From Prasinococcaceae sp. CCMP 1430 (taxonomy: Eukaryota; Prasinodermophyta; Palmophyllophyceae; Prasinococcales; Prasinococcaceae), in the NCBI GenBank assembly GCA_013416795.1, contig RQSC01000027.1, positions 73,633 through 137,632 on the forward strand: a stretch of DNA of 64,000 nt. Direction: 5' to 3'. A program made the translations under genes and the position numbers. The notes below the pieces were generated by a model that saw only the letters and a list, made by a program, of their open reading frames with translations, was not told the DNA's origin and did no database searches. This document shows, piece after piece, positions 1-9,400 of the stretch (position 1 is its first letter; every line of letters begins with the position of its first letter).

Positions 1-779
1 GCAGTACGTACAGTCAGGCATGGTTGGGCTCCTCAATGCGCTGGCGAAGGACCCGCCACCGGGCTCGAGCATGCCTAATATGCGCACGGATATGCGCGAC
101 AGGCTCAAAGCCGTGCCGAGACTCTTTAACCCAAGCGGCGTCAAAAAGATGTTTAGTCTGCCCGAGTGGAGGCTCATTTCGAGCTACAATGGGAAGGTGC
201 GTACCGGCGCGCAAGGCATCGGCAAGATCCAAACGTTCGGGGTTGGCAAGCAGCAGAGTGTGTGCTCTGGAGGGCAGTCCCGCGCTGCGTGACCATGCCA
301 GCGAAAGGTCTCAGGCGTTCTGACCACCCCTTCCCCTCCCCAATCCCACCCCGCGTGCGCCTCTAACCACCCCGCCTGACCCACTGCACCCACCCGTTAC
401 ACACCTCCGCGTCCCCCGTCTGCCCCATCACGCTCTTCTTCACCGTGCGCGGCTCCCCGCACAGCCTGTGCTTACGCGGCCGCAGCACAAATTCTTTCGC
501 GGCGAAAACTACCTTGAGATCAACATTGACTTGTACGAGTTCGCGTACCTCGCGCGCAAGGCCTTGGAGATGTTTCGAACGCGCGTGTCCAAGGTGACGG
601 TGGACATCGCCTTTACCCTCGAGGGTCGCAACGAGAAGGAGCTTCCCGAGATCCTCCTCGGGAGCACGCGCCTGTCGAAGGTCGACTACTTTCAGGCGCC
701 TTACTTCCCGGAACACCTGCTCGACGATGACGCCGACAAGGTGCGCAGCAAGGCGAAGCGTGGGCGGGCCAGAACATAG
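1..779 (+). CDS. EDR2 C-terminal (DUF1336) domain protein, 5'-truncated by the window edge
   Basis: This is the 3' end of a gene whose product resembles the C-terminal domain of plant ENHANCED DISEASE RESISTANCE 2 (DUF1336), a lipid-associated domain often paired with START or PH domains. Exon 1 runs from the window edge to 196 and carries the RLKAVPRL stretch typical of the domain. Exon 2 (465-779) carries FFRGENYLEINID, then VTVDIAFTLEG and ELPEILLG, all in family order. I infer a phase-0 intron at 197-464 with donor GTGCGT and acceptor CACAG. Splicing joins NGK to PVLTRP, which matches the family pattern of a short polar turn before PVL. The N-terminal part of the domain and any START domain lie outside the window. 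The family assignment is firm; the biological role is unknown. Confidence 0.75.
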
Positions 780-1074
780 CCTCATGAAGACCGACCTCTG
801 TCCCCTGTGCACGCAATAATTGAGGCACGCACAACCCCAAGGCTTGGATGGGGCGCCGACGCGCTGGCATGTCTGCCTGTGTTGGTAACAACGCCTAATC
901 TCAGATTCTCCCAATGGACGACAGCCACCCAGCGCGCGTGCCGCGCTCGGGTGGCCGCTCCAGCGCCTTGGGCGACGCAAGCTGCCACGCTACTGCCAAT
1001 GTTTCGCACCGCTTTGCTATCTTTGATACAGGAAGCTTACAACCGCATTCATAGCGATGACCAGGGCACGGCGC

Positions 1075-1551
1075 TCACCGCATCGCGGAACGGTAGGTTC
1101 GCAGCTCGTCAAGAAGCTGCTGGAGCCTGTCGTCGTCGAGCTGTTCCCGACCACCTACGTTTTCGAGCGACTGCACCAGCGAGCGCGCCTCCTCCGGCGT
1201 GTCAGGGCATAGGTTCATGAGCGCTCCGATCTCGAACTCTTGACATTCCGCGCTGGCGAGCGTCGCGCGGAGCTGATCCATGGCCTCGACACTGTCGAAC
1301 ACGTAGAAGCGGTTGACGTAGTCGATCGTCTTCTGCGTCGCCGCCGAGAGCTGCACGTTGCCGCCTTGCGACGCCTTGCGTGTAAGGACGACCTTGTCGA
1401 GAATGAGCTTCAGCTCTGAGTTGGACAGCGCCTGCGCGCTGTTCTCAAAAATCTCCCCCAGCTTGAGCACAGACGAGTCCTCATCAGCCGTTTCGTCCGC
1501 TGGCTTCGACGAGCCAACGTTCACCGCTTGCGGGGCGCCCGCGCCGAGCAG
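1075..1551 (-). CDS. RPB4: RNA polymerase II subunit RPB4 (5' exon unresolved)
   Basis: RPB4 pairs with RPB7 to form the stalk of RNA polymerase II. The reading frame ends with the diagnostic stretch NLCPDTPEEARSLVQSL followed by LDDDRLQQLLDEL, as in plant and animal RPB4. Upstream it has LKLGEIFENSAQALSNSEL, the usual start of the conserved fold, and TIDYVNRFYVF in the middle. No in-frame ATG precedes the conserved region except far upstream in sequence that does not look coding, so the start codon is probably on another exon. A possible acceptor (CGCAG) sits just upstream of 1551. The frame stays open beyond that point, so some N-terminal residues may be missing from my call. The next gene, on the plus strand, is divergent. 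Confidence 0.8.
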   Translation of the reverse strand: MLGAGAPQAVNVGSSKPADETADEDSSVLKLGEIFENSAQALSNSELKLILDKVVLTRKASQGGNVQLSAATQKTIDYVNRFYVFDSVEAMDQLRATLASAECQEFEIGALMNLCPDTPEEARSLVQSLENVGGREQLDDDRLQQLLDELRTYRSAMR

Positions 1552-2278
1552 CTGCGATACAACGTGCGCAACGACAAGCCGTCGCGCCGCGAAGAGTATG
1601 TCCTGGGTGGGCTCCCAGGTGCGCCCCGTGACCGAGGCTTTGTCGCCGTCCAGCACCACCCCGTCCACACCACCCCCACCAACCCTAGCGAGAGGCGTCG
1701 CTCGCGCTTTTTTGACTTCCGCGTCATTTCCGCGTGATTTTCCGCTGCAAAGCGTCGGAAATCCCCCCGAAACACAACGGAGTCGCCCTGCTTTTTGCCC
1801 TGCGGCGCGCGCGCGCAGATTCCCGCTGATTCCGTTTCCGGGGCCCGCGGCGTTCTGATGGATGCGCGGCACCGCCGATATATATTTTCTTTTTACCCAC
1901 GGGAGACTTTGCTCCGCGCGCGGAGGCGAGGTCGAAACGCACCCGGGGCGCGCGCGCGCGCGCTGTGTGGCGCCGGAAGCGCGAAAAGCGCGCGAGAGCC
2001 TCGGCGCGCCAGACAGACGCGCCCGCCGCGCGGCAGGCGAGCAGGCGCGGAGACCGACGGGCTGCTCCCACCACAACCACCACCACCCCACGACCCCCCG
2101 GCGGGCACCGCGCCGCGGCCGCCGCCGCGCCCGCCACGCTGCTTCGCCTCCAAGTGAACCCTCCCCTTAACCTCANCCGAGGCGCCGGACGGCGCGCGCG
2201 GCGGGCTCGGCGGCCGAGGGGTCGCGGGGTCCCGGCGGCGACGGTCGGCGCGGAGCGGAGCCCCGCAGGACTCTTCGT
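1552..2278. other. Divergent intergenic region between RPB4 and the histidine phosphatase gene
   Basis: About 730 bp separates two divergently transcribed genes. It should contain both promoters and the missing 5' exon of RPB4. A TATA-like AT-rich tract (GATATATATTTTC) lies near 1876-1889 in otherwise very GC-rich DNA. One ambiguous base occurs at 2176. I see no other gene. Confidence 0.5.
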
Positions 2279-3436
2279 ATGGGCCTCGACTCGGGCAGTG
2301 ACAGCGACATGTTTGACGTGCGCCACCACAGCACAGGCAACTCACGCACGGACCTGCAGTCGTACTTGCGGCTGCCGCACCGCATCGTGCTCGTGCGGCA
2401 CGGGGAGTCTCTGGGAAACGTCGACCCCGAGGCGTACACGCGGATCCCTGACCCGCAGATCCCGCTGACGCGCCGCGGCCACAAGCAGGCACGCCTGGCG
2501 GGTGAGAACGTCGTCCAGATCATGGAAGATGGGCGCGAGCCGCACGAGGGAGAGCAGCGCGCGTACTTCATCATGTCCCCGTACCGCCGCTCCAAGGAGA
2601 CCTACCTCTCGATGCGCAAGGCCTTCAAGCAATCGCAGGTCACCGGCGTGCAGGAAGAGGTGCAGCTGCGCGAGCAAGGTGAGTCCATCCCCCCCCGTCA
2701 CCGCCGCCACGGCAGACGCGGGCGCCGCATTCTCAAGCTGGGGCTCTAGCTAGACACGCCGCTGACGCCCGCTGTTACCGCGCTTCCGCCCGCTCGTGCG
2801 CGTGCCACTCCGCGCCTGTGTGCAGATTTCGGCAATTTCCAGGACGCGGCGAGCAAGCGTCGTGAAAAGGACGAGCGGCTGGAGTTTGGACGCTTCTACT
2901 ACCGCTTTCCCAACGGGGAGTCGGGTGCAGACGTGTACGACAGGCTAACGATCTTCGAGGACCACATCGTCCGCGACATGAACGCGGGACGGTATGCCAA
3001 CGTCACGCTGGTGCTGATCACGCACGGCCTCGCTCTGCGCATCTTCCTGATGCGGTGGCTCCACTGGTCCGTGGAGGAATTCGAGCAGGCGTATAATCCG
3101 CCCAACTCCCAGCCCATCGTGCTCGAGCGGAGGCCGTTCAAGGAGCTGCAGGAGGAGGGGTGGCACCTCGGCAAGGTGCACACGAAGGAGGTCTACCGCA
3201 TGACGGAGTACTCGCGCTTCCTGGTCCCTGGTGTCACCCCCGAGATGTGCGCCACCACACGCCTCTCGTGCATCACGTCCGACTATGGCGGCGCCTATAT
3301 CGAGGAGCCAACAGCCGAATGCGAGCTGGGCGCCGACTCGTGGGAGCCGCCCGAGACATTGACGAATGGCGACGGGCGCAACGGACAGGCGTCCTCCTTT
3401 GTTGACTCTCGGCAGGGTGGCACTGACGGACAGTAG
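2279..3436 (+). CDS. Histidine phosphatase superfamily (phosphoglycerate mutase-like) protein
   Basis: Two exons (2279-2678 and 2826-3436) encode 336 residues. The intron has GTGAGT and GTGCAG ends and is phase 1. The catalytic core is visible: RHGESLGN (phosphohistidine loop) near residue 42, SPYRRSKET near 103, REQDFGNFQ across the splice junction, and the second catalytic histidine in LITHGLALRIF. Overall it most resembles the yeast DET1 and plant AT74-type branch of the superfamily, whose members act on small phosphorylated substrates or are poorly characterised. It is not a classical glycolytic phosphoglycerate mutase. The C-terminal roughly 90 residues are acidic, low in complexity and probably unstructured. 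The start is the first ATG in frame. Substrate unknown. Confidence 0.85.
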
Positions 3437-3720
3437 TCCCCTTGCCCACCGCACCCGGAACCCCAAACGTGTCGGCACGGCAGCCAGCGCCGCGACTGAG
3501 TCCACGCGCTGCACACGGCCTGCTCCGCCTTTGCATCCGCGAGCGCGGAGATCAACGGAAACATCGTTGCCTGGACGGTAGGTAGGTGCCGCTGCGTTAC
3601 GCTGTGGGATGTAAGAAGACATTCATCGTGCAGCTGGTAGGTTTGGTTTGGCCTTGCGCGCGCGCGCGCGTGCGCACGACGCGGCTGGCCAACAGTACGC
3701 CACTCTTACTAGCCGACGCA

Positions 3721-5121
3721 TCACTGCGTCGGCGAAGCGGGTCCCGCACACGGCGCGCTCTCCTCTTCGAACTCTGCGACGCGCTCGAGGCACCACACCG
3801 TGTCTGTCATCAGCTCTTCAAGAGCATCGAGCGTCTTGTCCATCTTGTTGCTGCCCGCGGGCAGCGTGCCGATCGCCTTCACGCTTAGCTCCCACAGCGA
3901 ATCCAACAGGCGGCCCGGGCGCACGAGACGCCTGTCCTTGGCCTCAAGGTCGCGCACCGCCCGCTCAGCCGCCTTTATTCCCTCGTTCTCACTTTCGCGC
4001 ATGACGCCCAACTGGTCGAGCACATCCGACGACACGTACGGGGACCCGTCGGCGTTGAGGCGCTCCTCCCGAGCGCTCTCCTCCTCAACGTCCTCGAGGT
4101 TGCCCTTGGCGATGGCCTCGGCCGAGCGATCGGCCGCGCTGCGCTTTTTCTTTGCCTCCCGCAAGCGATCGAACGCCGCCGAGACCGTCGCTGGCGGCGC
4201 AGCATTGCCGCCAAGCTCTTTGTCGGCCTCGTCGTCGCGGTATACCCCCTCCCCCGCCCATCCCTCGTGGATGATCTTCATCAGCAGTGCCCTGCGCCTG
4301 TCGCGCGCCATGAAGCCCGCGACGCCCACGAGCTCCTTTATGACCGTCGCCTCGTGTGCGTAGAGGTGCCCGCCGTCGATCTGGCTGGGGAGCACGTCGC
4401 GTGTTGCCGCCTCGCGCGCGCACTGGCGCGCGAGGCACGTGCGGGCGAGCAGTCGCAGGCGGTCGGCCGTGAGAGCGCCGTTCTTGGGCGCCTCCATGTC
4501 GGCGAGAAGCTGGCCGGCGGTGAGTGCGACCTCGTGCATGGGCTCACCGCAGCCGCGCACGGCGTCGCGCAGCGCCAAAGCGGAGCGCGCGCGCGAGGCG
4601 GCGTCGAGGGCTCGCACGGTGCTCGGTAGCTCAGCCTCGAAGAGCTCCAAGGTAAGCTCGCGCATCACCGCGAGCATCGCCAGGAGGTCAGCCGACTCAG
4701 GGTCGCGCTCGGGGGGGCGAGCCTTGTGCAGCGCGACCATGGTGGCATCTATGGTCGGCAGGAATGACGTCGTCAGCTTCGGCATGATCCTGTGCAGCGC
4801 GGCGCGCATGCCTTCTCGAAGGTCGGCCGCCACCGTCTGCGCGGACGGCGCGGACGCCGAGTTGAGGTACTCCACGCCGCGCGTCGCCAGCAGGTGCTGC
4901 TCGGCCTCGTGCAGCACGCGCGAGATGTGCGCGTTGCACTCCTCGATTTCTTCCTCGGCCTCCGCCTTGGCGTCGCGCCGCAGCCGGCGCGTGCGCTGCT
5001 TGGCGCGCTCGGCGGCGGGGTCCCGCTCGGGCGGCGCGTCGCGGAAGACGGCCTGCTCGCGCGGCGCCGTGAGACCGAGCGACGACTGGGGGCCGTGATC
5101 GCAAAGCTCGAGGAGCCCCAC
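3721..5121 (-). CDS. Unrecognised helical protein, about 466 codons
   Basis: A long open frame with coherent protein-like composition, which I do not recognise. Residues 35-75 are strongly charged and likely a coiled coil (RAKQRTRRLRRDAKAEAEEE). The middle is alanine- and leucine-rich helix with conserved-looking stretches such as IIHEGWAGEGVYRDD. A second charged helical stretch (REAKKKRSAADRSAEAIAKG) follows. I see no transmembrane segment, signal peptide or catalytic motif. The frame is open to a GTG at 5121 and the next in-frame ATG is about 100 codons in, so the true start is probably on an upstream exon. A possible acceptor (GGTGCAG) lies just above 5130. It is divergent from the calcium channel gene. 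Confidence 0.6.
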   Translation of the reverse strand: MGLLELCDHGPQSSLGLTAPREQAVFRDAPPERDPAAERAKQRTRRLRRDAKAEAEEEIEECNAHISRVLHEAEQHLLATRGVEYLNSASAPSAQTVAADLREGMRAALHRIMPKLTTSFLPTIDATMVALHKARPPERDPESADLLAMLAVMRELTLELFEAELPSTVRALDAASRARSALALRDAVRGCGEPMHEVALTAGQLLADMEAPKNGALTADRLRLLARTCLARQCAREAATRDVLPSQIDGGHLYAHEATVIKELVGVAGFMARDRRRALLMKIIHEGWAGEGVYRDDEADKELGGNAAPPATVSAAFDRLREAKKKRSAADRSAEAIAKGNLEDVEEESAREERLNADGSPYVSSDVLDQLGVMRESENEGIKAAERAVRDLEAKDRRLVRPGRLLDSLWELSVKAIGTLPAGSNKMDKTLDALEELMTDTVWCLERVAEFEEESAPCAGPASPTQ

Positions 5122-5770
5122 CCCTCCCCCTCGCCTGCACCGCGCGCGGTGTGTGGCACCAGCCGCCGCCCGCGTGGCGCGGCAGCCGGGCCGCTCCCCC
5201 GCATCTCAACTGCACTGAACCACGCCAGTCGTAGGAAGAAACCCTCGCAAAAGACCCCAGAAAAACATCCGGAGCTCGACCCCTTTCCACTTTAAATGCG
5301 GCACGAGTTCACGACTATGGGGTGAAATGATGGGTATCCAGACCATCGTCGTGTGGCGACGTCCGACGATCGATCTGGCTGGCTGTGCAATCTGCAGCCG
5401 GCCAGCAGCTGTGCCATCGCGGTCCGACTGCCTGCACTCCGAGACGCCCTGACCGACCGTCAGATCCATGGTGACGAACCTCGCGCCGAGCGCGGCCCGC
5501 CACCGGCCGGCGCGGCCCGCCGCGCACCCTCACGAACTCCTACTGACCGACTGAGTGACACACGCCGGCGCGCGCGAGGGACGTGCGTGGTGGGGGGGTG
5601 GCGGCGGGGGCCGCGGAGGGGGACGGCGAGGACCTCCTCCTCGCCCAGCGAGCTCGCGAGCAGCAGCCACCATCCGATTTTGATTTTTGTGTTTTTATTT
5701 TTGTTTCATTTTTGTCTCGCGGCCGGGCTCGCTCTCACTTCCGCTCGCCCGTTGGGGAAAAATAAAGATG

Positions 5771-5807
5771 ATCAAAATCAAAATCAAAATCAAAATCAAA
5801 ATCAAAT
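5771..5807. repeat. TCAAAA microsatellite
   Basis: About six tandem copies of TCAAAA in otherwise GC-rich DNA. The T-rich tract near 5673-5710 carries the reverse complement (TTTTGATTTT), so the two could form an inverted pair. Confidence 0.85.
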
Positions 5808-5948
5808 CCGCACGGGCGGCGGCTCGCTCAGTCGGGGAACGCGCCCACATCAAATCGCAGGCGGCCTGCGCGCCGGCCGGCCGATCGAACCGCCATTTTT
5901 TTTTCCCAACTTTTTGCGCGCGCGCGCGCGCGGCGCCGCGCGTCAGTG

Positions 5949-6034
5949 TGGAATCCATCTCCCCGTGGAACCCATCTCTGTACGTTTTGAATTAAAGTAT
6001 GGCGTGAGATATGGAATCCATGAATGGAACCCAC
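5949..6034. repeat. Duplicated TGGAATCCAT / TGGAACCCA pair
   Basis: TGGAATCCAT followed by TGGAACCCA occurs twice, at 5949-5975 and 6012-6034. TGGAATCCA is itself an odd palindrome. The arrangement suggests a small duplicated regulatory or transposon-derived unit. Confidence 0.6.
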
Positions 6035-6401
6035 GGATTTACTTTTACTCTTATCGCACGCACGCGCGGGCGCGGCGTCGCGCGCGGCGTGTTGCGCGCG
6101 GGCGCGGCAAATCGCGGTGTGTGCAGGGAGGGATGCGCGGCGCGCTTGTAGTGTACCCTGCCTGCCGCGCGGCGCGCGAGCAGCGGCGGGGGGCGAGCGC
6201 CCCCCGGGTCCGCGCGGGAGGGCGTTGGCGGTGCGGGAGAGGGGCAAGGCCGTCCGCCCCGCTCCCCTTCCCCGCCCCCCTTGCGCTCCACGCTCCGCGC
6301 AGACAGCCAGGGCGGCGAGCGCCTTGAGCGTCCGGGGGCGCCGCTGAGGGTTCAAGCAAGTCCGTAGAGGGAATTGCCAGCAGCGCGCGAGCGCCGCGAA
6401 G

Positions 6402-9400
6402 ATGAGTGGTGAGGCAGAGGGCGGCAGCGCTGCGCAGGATGCGCCGCCCTCGACGCTTGAGGTCGAGAGCGGGCAGCAGGGGATGGCCGGTAAGGGCAGC
6501 GGCGAGGAGGTCGCCGACACGTTCCAGGAGAAGTCGTTATTCATGGGAAAGAACCACTGGCTCCGTGCAGTCGCCATCAGGGTCGTCTGCCACCGGATGT
6601 TTGAGGGGGTGACCACTGGCATTATCCTGCTGAACTGCATCCTGCTCACGCTCTATCGCCCGAAGGAGGACTTTGACTCGAAGTGGAACTCCACGCTCGA
6701 TGACATCGACAAGTTCTTCCTTGCGGCGTTCACGGTTGAGCTGCTCCTGAACGTCATCGCCATGGGTGCGTGGCGCTACGTGACAGATGCCTGGAACTTC
6801 CTGGATTTCGTCGTCGTGGCGAGCGGGTACGCCGAGCTCGGGCTCGGGCCTGGCAGCAGCGTGAGCGCGTTGCGCACGTTCCGCGTGCTGCGCCCGCTGC
6901 GCACGATAAACTCGCTGCCGGGCCTGAAGCTGCTGGTGAACACCATCCTGGGCGCATTGCCGCTCATGGGCAACGTGCTGGTGCTGTGGGTGTATCTGTT
7001 CCTTGTGTTTGGCATCCTCGGCACGCAGATGTTCGGTGGCGAGCTCGACAAGCACTGCGTTCCCCTGACTGAGGCTGGCATGGCAGCGGTTGCGGCGCTC
7101 CCGTCGAACTACACCTACCACGAGCAGCAACAGTATGTGGAGGAATTGTTCTATGCGGGTGCGGTGCCACGGGTCCTCGATTACAGCAACGCCACCGAGT
7201 ATGACTACTGCACCGTGGGCGCCGATCTCGGGTGGAACGGTCACTACTGCCAGGACACCGAGGCGTGCATCCATCTCGAGGACCCTGACTTCGGCAAGAC
7301 CTCGTTCAACAATTTGCTGTGGAGCATGCTGACGGTCTTTGTCGTGGTGACGCTTGAGACCTGGACCACGATCATGTACGCGACGATGCGCACGACGTCG
7401 GGCTGGGCGCTCATCTTTTTCTACCTGGTCGTTTTCCTAGGCTCTTTTTTCATGGTGAACCTCGCGCTGGCGGTCATCGCTGACATATACGAGGAGAACG
7501 TGGAGGAGTATAAGGAGGCCACGCTGCAGGAGCACCTGAAGCTCGTCGCGTTGCACGAGGCGGAGGAGAAGAAGCGAAAGCTGCGCGTCCTCCGTCGCAA
7601 TCGGAGCGCAAGGTTCGATCTCCAAAAGCAGCTCAATTCGGAAGAGGCCAAGCGTAGCCCCTTCCAGCAGATGTTGGTGTCTCTTCGCGCCAAGTGCGCG
7701 GCAATCTATGACACGGCGTCCTTTACGCACGCTACCACGGCGCTCATTCTCGGCAACACGCTGGTACTGTCGATGGAGTACCACAACATGCCCCAGAACT
7801 ACGCCAAGGGCCTCGAGGTGACCAACGAGGTGCTCACGTGGCTCTTTGTAGCCGAGATGCTTCTCAAGCTGGTGGCGCTGGGGCTGAAGGGGTACTGGAA
7901 GGACTCTTTCAACAAGTTCGACACCGTGGTCAACATCGTGTCGGTGATCGAGCTGTATGCGACCTCTAACGGCTCGCTCTCCGCGCTGCGCGCCTTCCGC
8001 ATCCTCCGTGTGATGAAGATCGCCGGCACCTCGCAGAGTCTCAAGCTCTTCATTGAGACGCTCAGCAAGACGATCGTCGAGTTGGGCAACTTTGCGCTCA
8101 TCGTGGCCTTGATCTCCTTCATCTTCGCGCTTCTGGGCATGCAGACATTCGGCGATCTCTTTCACTTCGAGGTGTGCGAGTCGGCCGCCAACCCAGAGAC
8201 GGGCGTCGAGGTGGTCGTGTGCGAGATTGACTCGCCACGGTCCAACTTTGACACGCTGCTTTGGGCTTTCGTGACCGTGCTGCAGATCTTCACTGGGGAG
8301 GACTGGAACTCGGTCATGTACTCAGGCATGCGAGCGAAGGGCGACGCCGCCTCGCTCTACTTCGTGTTTCTGGTCATCATCGGCAACTACATTGTGATGA
8401 ATCTCTTCATCGCCATTCTGCTGAGCTCGTTCTCGTCGCACCGCGAAGAGCGCTACGATGCTGTGGGCGTCATGCCCACTATTGAGGGCGGGCAGAGCGT
8501 GGCCTTCTCAGACTACTCGGAGACATCGGGCAATGGCGTGAGTGTGGAGGCCAACGAGACTGCCGACGTGGCTGCCCAAGCCCCGGCTGATAGCTCCGAG
8601 GGTGAGGACGGGGATGAGAAGGTCGCGAAGGCGGAAGTGGAAAATGACGCGGCTTTCGAGGACGCTGTGAGCGTCCTGAAGGCCCAGAATGAAGAGAAGG
8701 ACGAAGAGAAGGACGATGCTGCGGCGACGATGGAAAAGCCCAACGAACTCAGGCCGCTGGAAGACTTCACTCTGAATTCTTTCTTCGTGTTCTCGCCCGA
8801 GAGCTCGGTGCGCCGTGCGTGCTATAAACTCATCGCACACCCACTCTTCGACAACATCATTCTGACGTGCATCATGGCCTCCTCCATCATCATGGCTACC
8901 GAGAACCCTGGGCTGGAGGACAACCAGACCTTCCAGGACGTGGTGAAGGTCATGGACATCATCTTCACTACCATCTTTGCGGCGGAGATGGTGCTCAAGG
9001 TGACTGCGCTCGGCTTTTACGGGGAACCCGGGGCGTATGTCACGAGCGGGTGGAACGTGCTGGATGCCTTGATCGTCATGGTGTCCGTGCTTTCGCTGGC
9101 GCTGTCGAAGCTCGATCTTGAGTGGGTTCGCGCGGTGCGCGTCCTTCGCGTATTGCGCCCCCTGCGCATGATCAGCCGCATCCCCGAGCTGCGAGTGGTC
9201 GTGAACGCGCTGTTGGCCTCATTCCCCGGCCTGGGCAACGTCCTCCTGGTCATGGCGCTCAACTGGGTGATCTTTGGCATCCTCGGCATGAGCCTTTTCA
9301 TGGGCAAGTTCTACCGATGCAACGACGACGCCGCCGCGGGGGTCGAAGAGTGCGTGGGCACGTACGTGGACAAGTTTGGCTTCGAGCAGGAGCGCGAGTG

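Larger units (their letters stand above)
5122..6401. other. Divergent intergenic region with AT-rich and short repeats
   Basis: About 1.3 kb lies between two divergent genes. It contains a T-rich tract with TTTTGATTTTT near 5673-5710, a complementary TCAAAA microsatellite at 5771-5807, GC dinucleotide runs near 5915-5935, and a paired short repeat at 5949-6034. It must hold the promoter of the calcium channel gene, but I cannot point to a core promoter. No gene seen. Confidence 0.5.

Noticed and set aside
1724-2492. Long minus-strand frames upstream of RPB4 rich in Arg, Ala and Gly
   Set aside because: Composition is that of GC-rich antisense or noncoding DNA and it has no conserved motif.
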